DNA of 28,827 bases from a virus. Where the stretch lies: IMG/VR virus record IMGVR_UViG_3300026094_000028, positions 1 through 28,827 of that record, one strand, 5' to 3'. A program made the translations under genes and the position numbers. The notes beneath the pieces were generated by a model. It ran no database searches. It was not told the DNA's origin and was given only the letters and a program-made list of their open reading frames with translations. Shown here piece after piece: positions 1 to 7,493 of this stretch (its first letter is position 1; each line of letters begins with the position of its first letter).

Positions 1-13
1 TTCTTCAAGGGGG

Positions 14-1762
14 TCACTCACAACTACGGATACCAGTCTCAACATCAATATAGCAGGCCCCGCCTTCCACTACAGTCTCATCAGGGGAAGCATCAGGTTC
101 CTCAACTACATCCTCAGAAGCACTAGCGTTAAGGATACCAAAGCGTTTACCCGCAGCGCGGAAGGTAGTGCAACCCTTAGCGCCACCCTCGTAAGCCTGA
201 AGATAGACATTCTTGAATTGATCCCAAGTGACATCCTCACCTACATTACAAGTCTTGGAGCAAGCACTGTCAACCCACTGTTGAGCAGCATTCAGCATAC
301 CAATGTGGTCCTCTACAGAGATTTGATCCGCCGTATCACACTCAATTCCCCACTCACGGTAGGCATAGTCCTCGACCTTTTCTACCATAGGGCCATCGAA
401 GGTCTGAATGGTTCGGTCATAAGAGAGACTAAAGACAGGCTCAATCCCACTAGAGACATTGTTAGCCGTGAGGCTGATAGTTCCTGTAGGGGCGATACTT
501 GTCAGGTGACTATTACGGATACCGAACTTAGCAATAGCTTCTTGCACGTCAGGGTCAAGCTTCTGGATGAATTTACCACGAAGGTATTTCTCCCTGTCAA
601 ACATCGGGAAAGGACCCTTCTCAGCAGAGAGACTCGCAGAGGACATGTAGCAACGGTTAGCAATCAGCTTGAGAACCTTACGGGTAAACTCTTGAGCTTC
701 CTCGCTTCCATATTTAATCCCCAAGGCACCTAAGACATTCCCAAGTCCAGTTACACCAAGGCCCATACGCCGCTTGTTCTTAGCCTCTTGCTCCTGCTCC
801 TTCAGTGGGTAGGTAGTTTCATCAATGACATTATCCATAGCACGGACTACATGAGGAATGTCGTGCTCTAGTTGATTCCAGTTGAAATTAAACTCTCCTG
901 CATTAGCCCCAGAATGCTCAGGATATACATACCGAGTTAGGTTAAAGCTCCCCAACAGACAAGCACCATAAGGCGGCAGGGGTTGCTCACCACAGGGGTT
1001 TGTAGCTGAGATGTCCTCACAATACCACAGGTTATTCATCTGGTTCACACGGTCAATGAAGATAACACCGGGTTCAGCCCAATCCCAAGTGTTGCGCAAG
1101 ATGGTTTCCCACAGATGACGTGCCCTTACAGTGTCAAAGGTTCTCCCCTCAAACACAAGATCAAAGTCACTATCAGTTTTGACAGCCTCCATGAACGCAT
1201 CAGTCACCAACACAGAGATGTTGAACTGAGTGAGTTTGTCGTGGTTAGCTTTGGCTGAGATAAACTCCATGATGTTAGGGTGGTCAACCCGAAGGCAACC
1301 CATCTGTGCCCCTCTACGGTGCCCTGCACTAGCAATAGTCTTGCACACAGAGTCCATAATCCCCATGAAGGATACGGGACCACTGGCTTGAGAGCCAATA
1401 GACTTGATACGGGCACCACGAGGGCGGATACCGCTGAAGTCATAACCTACACCACCACCAAGTTGCATAGTGATAGCTGCCTCTTTAGCCACGTCCATGA
1501 TACCAGCCATAGAGTCAGGCACGTCTGTCATAACGAAACAGTTAAACGCAGTCACTCGACGGTAAGACCCTGCCGCTGCCTGCACACGTCCACCGGGAAG
1601 AAACCGTTGCTCCTTCAGGATGTCTCGGAACTTGCTGAAGTGCTCTTCCCCGTCTGAGAGGGCTTGTGCTACTCGTGCTACTTTCTGTCCGTATTCTTCC
1701 CCCTCTTGTCGATACTTCTGTTCATCTGCCCACTGGGCTACGGGGATAGTTGGTCCTGTCAT
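14..1762 (-). CDS. nrdJ: Class II (adenosylcobalamin-dependent) ribonucleotide reductase
   Basis: Reduces ribonucleotides to deoxyribonucleotides for phage DNA synthesis. The 582-residue product has the class II hallmarks: FNCFV with a redox cysteine (C75), the catalytic NPCGE (N255, C257, E259), a second redox-type cysteine in GACLLGS (C268), the APTGTIS stretch followed by SSGIEP typical of NrdJ, and a C-terminal pair C570 and C581 suited to re-reduction by thioredoxin. There is no N-terminal ATP-cone. No small-subunit gene or radical-activase gene is in the window, which fits B12 dependence. The start is set by a strong AAGGAGAG box. It is the last complete gene of the leftward block, in a nucleotide-metabolism and DNA-processing cluster. 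The B12 class is inferred from motifs. Confidence 0.92.
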   Translation of the reverse strand: MTGPTIPVAQWADEQKYRQEGEEYGQKVARVAQALSDGEEHFSKFRDILKEQRFLPGGRVQAAAGSYRRVTAFNCFVMTDVPDSMAGIMDVAKEAAITMQLGGGVGYDFSGIRPRGARIKSIGSQASGPVSFMGIMDSVCKTIASAGHRRGAQMGCLRVDHPNIMEFISAKANHDKLTQFNISVLVTDAFMEAVKTDSDFDLVFEGRTFDTVRARHLWETILRNTWDWAEPGVIFIDRVNQMNNLWYCEDISATNPCGEQPLPPYGACLLGSFNLTRYVYPEHSGANAGEFNFNWNQLEHDIPHVVRAMDNVIDETTYPLKEQEQEAKNKRRMGLGVTGLGNVLGALGIKYGSEEAQEFTRKVLKLIANRCYMSSASLSAEKGPFPMFDREKYLRGKFIQKLDPDVQEAIAKFGIRNSHLTSIAPTGTISLTANNVSSGIEPVFSLSYDRTIQTFDGPMVEKVEDYAYREWGIECDTADQISVEDHIGMLNAAQQWVDSACSKTCNVGEDVTWDQFKNVYLQAYEGGAKGCTTFRAAGKRFGILNASASEDVVEEPDASPDETVVEGGACYIDVETGIRSCE

Positions 1763-1798
1763 TATGTGTTCTCTCCTTAAATTATATTTTTCCTAAAG

Positions 1799-1996
1799 TC
1801 ATGCAAAGCGGTGAACTATCTCGGGGTCATCGTCTGGGTGCTCTAGCTTATACACAGTTCCGTTAGTGTATTGCTGCCCATCAACAATGCTGTGGAGCAC
1901 ACGGACAGCTTCTTTCTTAGTCTTACACTCGGAAACGAAAGATTCCCCCCAGAGACCACCATTGAGATACGTCCTCCCGTAAACTTCATAAATCAT
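1799..1996 (-). CDS. Hypothetical protein, 65 aa
   Basis: Not recognised. It is a small, mixed-charge soluble protein starting MIYEVYGRTYLNGG. Its start overlaps the end of the upstream MazG-like gene by 4 nt (ATGA), so translation is probably coupled to it. It lies directly upstream of nrdJ in the same leftward transcript. The phase-tight packing is the main support for its being real. Confidence 0.7.
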   Translation of the reverse strand: MIYEVYGRTYLNGGLWGESFVSECKTKKEAVRVLHSIVDGQQYTNGTVYKLEHPDDDPEIVHRFA

Positions 1997-2397
1997 ACTA
2001 AATCTCCTAGATTCACTTTCGGGTAGTCTTTATTCTTCAGGATTTTACCATCGGCCCTACGCTTAATGGTCCCGTCAGGTTGTAGGCACCTACCCAAGTT
2101 ATTCTCATGCACACGCCTTACAGCAGCCTCTAGGTTATACCCTTTAGCATTAGCATAGCCATAGATTACATATACTAGGTCTGCTAGTTCTTTCAGTTCC
2201 TCCCCATCACTGTCTGCCGCTTGCCACTCTTTATATTCCTCATCCATCAGGGCAGCGTAGAGATACTCATTAGGCTCCTGACTGGTGACCTCAGCAAACT
2301 CCTTTACCATATCCGTAGTAGTCATAGTTTCAGGCTTAACCCCGTTGTAGTATTCTTCTGAGTGCACCCAGTCATCAATATCTCGTTGTGTAATCAC
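1993..2397 (-). CDS. MazG-like nucleotide pyrophosphohydrolase
   Basis: Predicted all-alpha NTP pyrophosphohydrolase. The family hydrolyses nucleoside triphosphates to monophosphates; phage versions may trim aberrant nucleotides or (p)ppGpp. The 134-residue product has the metal-binding pair of helices: EExxE at residues 53-57 (EEYKE) and ExxD at 70-73, followed by a helix ending HENNLGRC that occupies the place of the family's basic substrate-binding motif. The start is GTG, overlapping the stop of the membrane-protein gene upstream. It sits next to ribonucleotide reductase, consistent with a nucleotide-pool module. The substrate cannot be told from sequence. Confidence 0.82.
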   Translation of the reverse strand: MITQRDIDDWVHSEEYYNGVKPETMTTTDMVKEFAEVTSQEPNEYLYAALMDEEYKEWQAADSDGEELKELADLVYVIYGYANAKGYNLEAAVRRVHENNLGRCLQPDGTIKRRADGKILKNKDYPKVNLGDLV

Positions 2398-2564
2398 TTA
2401 TAAATTCCCCATAGTTCAGTAAACACCCCTGCCATGTACATAAGGCCACCTACAATAAGAATAGCAAAAACCCTAATCCACATCGGCTCTTTAGATTTTA
2501 CCATAGTTTCGGCCCAACTCCATACAAACACTGTTAATAGTGCGATAAGCCACCAGTTAATCAT
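2394..2564 (-). CDS. Small membrane protein, 56 aa, two predicted TM segments
   Basis: Starts MINWWLIALLTVFVW, behind an AAGGGGAT box. The two hydrophobic stretches (about residues 3-18 and 30-50) are separated by a short charged loop containing MVKSKEP. The stop overlaps the GTG start of the MazG-like gene and the start overlaps the stop of the 42-aa gene upstream, so it is translationally embedded in the operon. The size and topology would allow a holin or a membrane-modifying early protein. There is no motif to decide; function unknown. Confidence 0.65.
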   Translation of the reverse strand: MINWWLIALLTVFVWSWAETMVKSKEPMWIRVFAILIVGGLMYMAGVFTELWGIYK

Positions 2565-2685
2565 TCTTAATCCCCTTTAGCTCTAAAGTCTTTACCCAAG
2601 GGTCACTAAAAGGACCCCTAAACTCGACAAAAACCACCAGATACCTCTTACCCCGTAACTCAATAATTTGCCCCTCTTCGACCAT
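2557..2685 (-). CDS. Hypothetical protein, 42 aa
   Basis: Starts MVEEGQIIELRGKRYLVV and ends KGIKND. It has a good GGGAGG box and overlaps the following membrane-protein gene (GATTAAC joins stop and start). The sequence looks like a small beta-barrel fold, with alternating hydrophobic residues and a G-K-R turn, but no family is recognised. It is placed immediately after the adenine-methyltransferase-like gene. Confidence 0.6.
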   Translation of the reverse strand: MVEEGQIIELRGKRYLVVFVEFRGPFSDPWVKTLELKGIKND

Positions 2686-2687
2686 CT

Positions 2688-3218
2688 TTAAGACCTCCCA
2701 TAAAATACTGTAGTTGTGTCATCAGTAGCACCCTGCTTCCAGAAATACCACGCAAAATTATCAGTGCTAGTGTGCTTACTATCCTTGAACCACCTCAGTC
2801 TTCCCACTGAAACCACCTTAGAGCACTTCTCCATGTAGCTACTAAAGTAAATGTTATGCGCGTAGTCTGCTGGTAGAAGCAGCCATGTAGGCTTTAGGTT
2901 AATGAAGTGGTCAATCATGGGCAAGAGAACATCTCGGGAATAAGGCGGGTTGGTAATTATCAGGTCGCACCTTTCTAGTTCATTCTTGGAGAGGCACATA
3001 GCATCCCACTGTTTGCCACACCCTCGATACTCAATATCACTTTCCCACCTACAGCTACTAATGTCCATGAGCAATTCCGTCAAGTCCCCCTCCCCACAAC
3101 AAGGTTCTGCATAAGTCTTACCACGGATAAACTCAATGAACTTGGGTGGGAGAGCTTTAGGGTCCGTTGTTGGGTAGTAGTCACGAGGGATTTTCTCGAA
3201 GGAACTACGTTTCGACAT
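2688..3218 (-). CDS. DNA adenine-N6 methyltransferase-like protein
   Basis: Predicted S-adenosylmethionine-dependent methyltransferase. The 176-residue product shows a motif I-like EPCCGEGDL at residues 38-46 and the catalytic NPPY at 90-93, the signature of amino-methyltransferases acting on adenine N6. The rest is short, with no evident separate target-recognition domain. The start chosen (MSKRSS) has CAGGAGG just upstream; a longer in-frame reading would lie inside the HNH gene. No cognate restriction enzyme is visible, so it is probably an orphan modification enzyme, perhaps protective. The exact substrate (DNA or RNA) is inferred. Confidence 0.78.
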   Translation of the reverse strand: MSKRSSFEKIPRDYYPTTDPKALPPKFIEFIRGKTYAEPCCGEGDLTELLMDISSCRWESDIEYRGCGKQWDAMCLSKNELERCDLIITNPPYSRDVLLPMIDHFINLKPTWLLLPADYAHNIYFSSYMEKCSKVVSVGRLRWFKDSKHTSTDNFAWYFWKQGATDDTTTVFYGRS

Positions 3219-3756
3219 CCAAAACCTCCTGTGACACATCTTCAAAGACTTGGTTGAAAGACTCGGGATTGAAGCCTAAATCCAACGCCCTGTGGTTATA
3301 AGACAAAGCCGCCTCAAGTTCTGAGTAAAAATACCCACGGAACACTCGCTTATAGTCGCTTGTTATCTGAGTAACCCATAAGCCTTTTTCATTAGAGAAA
3401 CTAACCCCCCTAAACAATGATGTACTACCTTTTGTAGGTTTATTGTAAGACCTCATGTTGTCGTGGTGACTGAGTAACCGTAAATTACTTGGGTTATTAT
3501 TACTTTTGTTTCCATCTTTGTGGTCTACGTATTGCCGATCAGGCCAATACCCATAGTGTAAAAAGTAAATTATCCGGTGGACATACCAAATATTACCGTC
3601 AAAATTTACGGTGTGTCTACCTGCTTGATCCCTATACTTTCCGGTTTGCCTGTAGACACCTCTTTTGTTTCTTATGTAGAGGAGTCCATTGTCTGTTTTG
3701 AACCTAAGCTTGACCTTGTTTAACTGTTCTTCTGAAACCTTTCTCGGGCTAGTCAT
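3205..3756 (-). CDS. HNH homing endonuclease with AP2-like DNA-binding domain
   Basis: Free-standing homing-type nuclease, 183 residues. The HNH core covers about residues 58-95: the histidine of the YVHR segment, then VDHKDGNKSNNN and NLR. It is followed by an AP2/ERF-like segment at about 112-165 (FRGVSF, WVTQI, GYFYSELEAA) used by phage HNH-AP2 proteins to bind DNA. The start MTSPRK overlaps the phosphoesterase stop (ATGA) and uses GGGAGG just upstream. It is inserted between phosphoesterase and methyltransferase without visibly disrupting either; the 3' end overlaps the methyltransferase start by 14 nt. Confidence 0.85.
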   Translation of the reverse strand: MTSPRKVSEEQLNKVKLRFKTDNGLLYIRNKRGVYRQTGKYRDQAGRHTVNFDGNIWYVHRIIYFLHYGYWPDRQYVDHKDGNKSNNNPSNLRLLSHHDNMRSYNKPTKGSTSLFRGVSFSNEKGLWVTQITSDYKRVFRGYFYSELEAALSYNHRALDLGFNPESFNQVFEDVSQEVLDVET

Positions 3757-4532
3757 CTGGAGTATTCCTCCCGAAGTCTGTCGATGGAGACCCATTCATG
3801 GTCATAAACCCCATCCTCAATATTACGCTTTATTACCACTCCAGTTCTCCACTCTTGGTTGACGTGACCTGCCCAAGCCTCCTCTTTTCCCTTGAAGCAG
3901 CCGACCACATGGCCGATAACCGGATTAGGCCGGGCAGCGCCATCAAAATGATAGCTGTATTTATGACTATGGCCAACGGTAACAGAACACTTTGTGTGGG
4001 CCACAAGAGAATGAGCAGCGTGCTTACCTCCAATACCAACAGTAGGTTTATAAGCAGACACAAAATGGCCGTATAACACACCATCATAGTCAACGAGGGC
4101 GGGCGCGGAATTAACATACCTGTGGTATTCGTCAAACCACTTGTTTGTCTGAAGATGCCTGAAGGATAGCCCGTATTTTTCTCCCTTAAGTCGTGGGTCA
4201 TAGGAGACAGCCTTTTCGATTCTATGCTCGTGGTTTCCCTCAAAGCCAATCCAATGTGGTCGCTTTCTCTTGTTCTTCTTGAAAGGTTTCCGAAGACGTT
4301 CTTGAGCATCATTATAAGATTCAATGTCTGCTTCATAGGACTGACTCACAATAGCTTGGGGGTAGCGGGTGTCAAAGGAGTTAAGACTGCACATGTCAGC
4401 CCCGTCTCCGAGATCAACTACATAATCAGGGCGGATGTCATATATCAACTGGGCCAGCCAATCAAACCTTTCATTACTTACCTCGGGTTTAGCATGGGAG
4501 CAACTAAACACTACAGCCGTTTTACCGCTCAT
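3753..4532 (-). CDS. Calcineurin-like metallophosphoesterase
   Basis: Predicted two-metal phosphoesterase, 259 residues. Visible motifs are DLGD at residues 40-43, GNHE at 99-102, a histidine in YGHF (155-157) and GHSH at 187-190, matching motifs II to V of the family. The usual first motif D-x-H reads S-C-S-H (10-13), so the first metal-ligand aspartate is replaced by serine; metal affinity or activity may differ. Phage relatives are often annotated as DNA-associated phosphoesterases, but the substrate is unknown. It lies in the DNA-processing part of the leftward operon. Confidence 0.82.
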   Translation of the reverse strand: MSGKTAVVFSCSHAKPEVSNERFDWLAQLIYDIRPDYVVDLGDGADMCSLNSFDTRYPQAIVSQSYEADIESYNDAQERLRKPFKKNKRKRPHWIGFEGNHEHRIEKAVSYDPRLKGEKYGLSFRHLQTNKWFDEYHRYVNSAPALVDYDGVLYGHFVSAYKPTVGIGGKHAAHSLVAHTKCSVTVGHSHKYSYHFDGAARPNPVIGHVVGCFKGKEEAWAGHVNQEWRTGVVIKRNIEDGVYDHEWVSIDRLREEYSR

Positions 4533-4542
4533 AAGAGTCTCC

Positions 4543-4794
4543 TTAATAATCGACCTCTAGTGGCTCCATAGATTTGTCCACCTCAGTCTTGAATTTATAT
4601 ACTTCACTAAAAGTAGGGAAGAAAATGGGTATGTAGTCGTAGTATTCAGGGTCACTCTTGTAGGATACCATAACCTCAACCCAAAAGTCACAACCATCTA
4701 CAGGATACTCTTGTTGGTCCTCTGTAGGTAAGTCATCAATACAGAAAGGGCCTGCCGAGACTTTCCATACCAGCAGTGGGTCATCCGTATCCAT
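4543..4794 (-). CDS. Hypothetical acidic protein, 83 aa
   Basis: Not recognised. The protein is acidic and aromatic-rich (starts MDTDDPLLVWKVSAG, contains several Y and F pairs, ends EPLEVDY), with no membrane segment. The start overlaps the 3' end of the 53-aa gene upstream by 14 nt. It precedes the phosphoesterase by 10 nt in the same direction. Confidence 0.65.
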   Translation of the reverse strand: MDTDDPLLVWKVSAGPFCIDDLPTEDQQEYPVDGCDFWVEVMVSYKSDPEYYDYIPIFFPTFSEVYKFKTEVDKSMEPLEVDY

Positions 4795-4942
4795 GTTTTA
4801 CCTCGCTGTGGTCACTAACTGCATCATTATAACCCATAGTGTAAGCCTCCCTTAGCAGATCAAAAAGGTCTTCATCTTCAGGGTCTAACCCCAAGGCACA
4901 AATCTCCCACCAAAGTTCTTCTATTAGTTCCTCTCTAGTCAC
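4781..4942 (-). CDS. Hypothetical acidic protein, 53 aa
   Basis: GTG start 6 nt after the endonuclease I stop, with GGGGAG upstream. It begins (V)TREELIEELWWEICALG and ends KHGYG. It is helical, strongly acidic and tryptophan-bearing, like many phage proteins that pair a W-W helix with an A-Y-x-x-G-Y segment (here AYTMGYNDA). It fills a gap that would otherwise be 150 nt of untranslated sequence. Function unknown. Confidence 0.55.
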   Translation of the reverse strand: MTREELIEELWWEICALGLDPEDEDLFDLLREAYTMGYNDAVSDHSEVKHGYG

Positions 4943-4948
4943 TTTCTG

Positions 4949-5314
4949 TTACTCCCCTAACCAACTTTTAGGTATCACCTTGTCAGACCAGAGAAAGCCG
5001 TGACGATCACACCAGTCGGCATATGTTGTCTTGGACTTCTTATTGAGCCTGTTCTTACTGTTGCTAAAGACAAACCTAATGTCTAACTCAGGGTGCTGTT
5101 GCTTAATCAGCAGGTGCTTGGCTCTGTCGCTTGAAGTGAACCTCCCCTTAGCCTCAATTATGATACCGTTAGGAAGCTCGAAGTCAGGTGTGTATGTGCT
5201 TTCTGGACGCCTATACTTCACCCGAAGGTTCTCATACTCATAAGCTACACCGTTATCCTCAAGCCATTTAGCTACCTCATACTCTAGCCCTGATCTGAAG
5301 TCACTACGCTTCAT
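4949..5314 (-). CDS. Endonuclease I (T7 gp3-like Holliday junction resolvase)
   Basis: Resolves branched DNA before packaging and helps degrade host DNA in T7-type phages. The 121-residue length is close to T7 gp3. The PD-(D/E)XK active site is complete: E11, D44 (YTPDF), E54 and K56 (IIEAKG), with the same D-to-E spacing of 10 as T7 E20/D55/E65/K67. It overlaps the preceding homing-type gene by 4 nt (ATGA). Confidence is high from the motif spacing. Confidence 0.9.
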   Translation of the reverse strand: MKRSDFRSGLEYEVAKWLEDNGVAYEYENLRVKYRRPESTYTPDFELPNGIIIEAKGRFTSSDRAKHLLIKQQHPELDIRFVFSNSKNRLNKKSKTTYADWCDRHGFLWSDKVIPKSWLGE

Positions 5315-5955
5315 AGGGAAGGCTCTATGTATTTTTCACGAAGGGCTTTCTTAACACGAGGGTCGCTCTCCATGTCTGCTAAGATAAAAGCTAATTCACG
5401 TTTCCGATTCAACCAAGCCAAGTGTGCATCTTTAGCTGTTGAGAAAGTCCCTAGATGTTTCGTACCACCATACTCAAAGTCACCTATAGTAGACCTAAAC
5501 TTATCTGGGCCGACTTGTTGAACGCCAATGGGGAGATTGGGATTACGCCCTTTCTTACGAGGTTGTCTTAAGAAGTTGTTAGTCTTGTCAAGGATAAAAC
5601 AGCAAGTATCAGGGCTATAGAACTTCCCATCACCTAGAAGGTCTTTGTCCAACTCTTTCCCGTGCCAATCTAGATTAACCATCCAATCAAAGAACTTTGT
5701 GAATCTAAGCCAATCTTGACAGACATCTAAGCCAACGTATGTAGGTTGCAACTTATGACATGAGTCATAGTAAACCCTCTCAAGCATCTTCTTCCACTTA
5801 GCATAAAATGGGCATATAACTTGTTTGCCGTTGACTCTAGTGTAGACTTGGTAAGTAGCATCGTTGACACCTACGCCAAATACCCTCTTAAACTTCCGGG
5901 GGTTCCCAGATTTCACCTTCGTATTTTTGCAAATGCGCAAGTCTTCCATTCTCAA
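5311..5955 (-). CDS. Putative homing endonuclease-like protein (HNH/AP2 type)
   Basis: The 214-residue protein resembles phage-borne proteins sandwiched between replication genes. It has a FGVGVNDATYQVY opening, a central KWKKMLERVYY plus VGLDVCQDWLRF segment, LDKDLLGDG and YSPDTCCFI, then an AP2-like C-terminal part (GVQQVGPDKFRS, LGTFSTAKDAHLAW). The first 23 residues are read in another frame through the 3' end of the exonuclease gene (68 nt overlap), while the family-like part only begins around residue 24. The ATG in GAGAATGGAAG (second Met) is an alternative start. It probably entered between exonuclease and endonuclease I. Nuclease activity is inferred. Confidence 0.65.
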   Translation of the reverse strand: MRMEDLRICKNTKVKSGNPRKFKRVFGVGVNDATYQVYTRVNGKQVICPFYAKWKKMLERVYYDSCHKLQPTYVGLDVCQDWLRFTKFFDWMVNLDWHGKELDKDLLGDGKFYSPDTCCFILDKTNNFLRQPRKKGRNPNLPIGVQQVGPDKFRSTIGDFEYGGTKHLGTFSTAKDAHLAWLNRKRELAFILADMESDPRVKKALREKYIEPSL

Positions 5956-6646
5956 TAACCCTTTCTACTCTGCCCTCGTAAGCCTCCACACACCTCTGGA
6001 AAAGTTCCTTTTCGGTCGTAGCCCCCTCTAGTATTTTTTGAGCCTTTTTTGGGCCAATTCCATGTATTCCGATTATATTGTCAGTTCTATCCCCTGTCAA
6101 AATTTGTTCATACAGAAACAAAAGAGATTCCCAATGTGTGTTCTTGACCCACGTGCTTGTCACAAAGTTAAAGTTCCAACAGGGGATAGTGAGCATATCT
6201 TTATCAACTGAGACAATCACTGTTGACTCTAGGTCTCCCCTATAAGCCTCAATAGAGATAGCATCATCAGCTTCACACCCCTCAGTGACTTGTGCACCCC
6301 ACTCTGTTTGTAGGTATTCTCTGATGTGCTGGTAGTGTGCAGGCTTGACGTTATCCCTACGGTTCCCCTTATACTCTTGTGTCTTGGCTAGGTCATACCT
6401 GAAGTTACCCCTCCCTGTTAGCCACACAAAGAAATTATCCCCGTGAGGGAACATGATAGTCTGACCTATCACATAGTCCATAAGCTGATTGATAACATTT
6501 TCTGCTTCTTCAGGTGGCTTATCTTGAGTGGCAAAGGCTGCCCTGTATACCAAAACATCGCCGTCAACGATTGCTTTAGTTATTCTTTTAGGTCTTTCCA
6601 ACGGAGCCTCCAAAGTATTCAATGTTGTCCATCTTCGAAAACCCAT
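5888..6646 (-). CDS. 5'-3' exonuclease / flap nuclease (T7 gp6-like)
   Basis: Removes RNA primers and recycles host DNA. The 252-residue product carries the acidic clusters of the FEN/T5-exonuclease fold: DGD (residues 28-30), EADD (125-128), DKD (148-150) and DRTD (186-189). A helix-hairpin-helix GIHGIGPKKAQ follows. It ends EGEIWEPPEV. The first 17 residues before ERPKRITKAIVDGD look non-conserved, and a TTG preceded by GGAGG at about residue 16 is a possible true start. Coordinates use the ATG, which overlaps the upstream membrane-protein gene. Confidence 0.9.
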   Translation of the reverse strand: MGFRRWTTLNTLEAPLERPKRITKAIVDGDVLVYRAAFATQDKPPEEAENVINQLMDYVIGQTIMFPHGDNFFVWLTGRGNFRYDLAKTQEYKGNRRDNVKPAHYQHIREYLQTEWGAQVTEGCEADDAISIEAYRGDLESTVIVSVDKDMLTIPCWNFNFVTSTWVKNTHWESLLFLYEQILTGDRTDNIIGIHGIGPKKAQKILEGATTEKELFQRCVEAYEGRVERVIENGRLAHLQKYEGEIWEPPEV

Positions 6647-6783
6647 TTAATGAATGTTATAAACCCAATCATAAAGAAACAGCCAGCTAGGACAGGCCCT
6701 TGTGGTCTTTCGTCCACATAAAGAGCAAACCCAAAGCCAAACACCGACAAGGATGTTATAAAAGCGTTAGTTGCATTAAACAT
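6619..6783 (-). CDS. Small membrane protein, 54 aa, two predicted TM segments
   Basis: Starts MFNATNAFITSLSVFGFG, has a short polar turn with DERPQGP, then a second hydrophobic stretch (VLAGCFFMIGFITFI) and a charged tail. It overlaps the exonuclease start by 28 nt. Holin-like topology is possible, but position in a replication operon argues equally for a host-takeover membrane protein. Function unknown. Confidence 0.6.
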   Translation of the reverse strand: MFNATNAFITSLSVFGFGFALYVDERPQGPVLAGCFFMIGFITFIKWVFEDGQH

Positions 6784-6792
6784 AAGTCACAC

Positions 6793-7014
6793 CTACAAGT
6801 CAGTCTTATAGAGGTTGCTGACTTCTTCATTAAGGTAATCCCTCATTGCCTGAACTTTTTCCATAAAGCGACAACTCACTATTCCACGAAAATAAGGGTC
6901 TTTCAGCCTAATCACATCTTTACGAACAATACGCTTTAAGCCAAAAACTGTCTCAACCTCTTCTTCAAGGAATACTACGGCAACATTACCTTCTTCTCTG
7001 TACTTATAATCCAT
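6793..7014 (-). CDS. Hypothetical protein, 73 aa
   Basis: Not recognised. The soluble charged protein (MDYKYREEGNVAVVF) ends NLYKTDL. The same terminal YKTDL, encoded by nearly the same bases, ends the next gene upstream, suggesting a small duplication. It lies between SSB and exonuclease in the leftward operon. Confidence 0.65.
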   Translation of the reverse strand: MDYKYREEGNVAVVFLEEEVETVFGLKRIVRKDVIRLKDPYFRGIVSCRFMEKVQAMRDYLNEEVSNLYKTDL

Positions 7015-7023
7015 GTTAACACC

Positions 7024-7227
7024 TCAAAGATCAGTCTTATAGATTGCACCACGAGAGGTAAGCAACTGTAGCTGTTCACAGTCATAACCTGCCATCTCAG
7101 TGATCTTTACCATATACCACAGCCAAGAGTATACATCCAAGTCCTCTACGTCTTTTGAGTAAATGAGAACCTCGGCGTCACCGAAGCCCTCCTCCTCGTA
7201 GCTGATTGTCGTTGTTACTTTAGGCAC
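7024..7227 (-). CDS. Hypothetical protein, 67 aa, paralogue of the upstream neighbour
   Basis: Starts MPKVTTTISYEEEGFGDAEV. It aligns by eye with the 67-aa product of the next gene upstream: both 67 residues, M-x-KVT, an acidic FG segment, a central LD and a Y-x(2)-K-x(3)-AG pattern. This suggests tandem duplication. The C-terminus IYKTDL matches the following gene instead. Function unknown. Confidence 0.65.
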   Translation of the reverse strand: MPKVTTTISYEEEGFGDAEVLIYSKDVEDLDVYSWLWYMVKITEMAGYDCEQLQLLTSRGAIYKTDL

Positions 7228-7289
7228 TCTTTTCTACCCTTTCATAATAGAAAAACTCAAGAAGGTCTTTAGACCCACAATAAAAGTCA

Positions 7290-7493
7290 TTAGATTTCTC
7301 CCCAAAACTCAGGCCCCCCGTCAAGAACAGCCCCCACACGATCTACACGCCAGCCTGCCCCTTTAGCAGCGTAGCGATAAGTATCTACGAGTTGGTCCAA
7401 CGTAACCACATTCTCTCTGGCGGTAAGGGTGCGGTGTCCGAACTCACCTTCATGCTCAGCTTCAGGCTCAATAAGAATTGTTACTTTAGCCAT
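7290..7493 (-). CDS. Hypothetical protein, 67 aa
   Basis: Starts MAKVTILIEPEAEHEGEFG and ends PEFWGEI. Its start codon overlaps the SSB stop (TAATG), so it is translationally coupled to SSB. It is the likely partner in a tandem duplication with the 67-aa gene downstream. No known domain is recognised. Confidence 0.68.
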   Translation of the reverse strand: MAKVTILIEPEAEHEGEFGHRTLTARENVVTLDQLVDTYRYAAKGAGWRVDRVGAVLDGGPEFWGEI

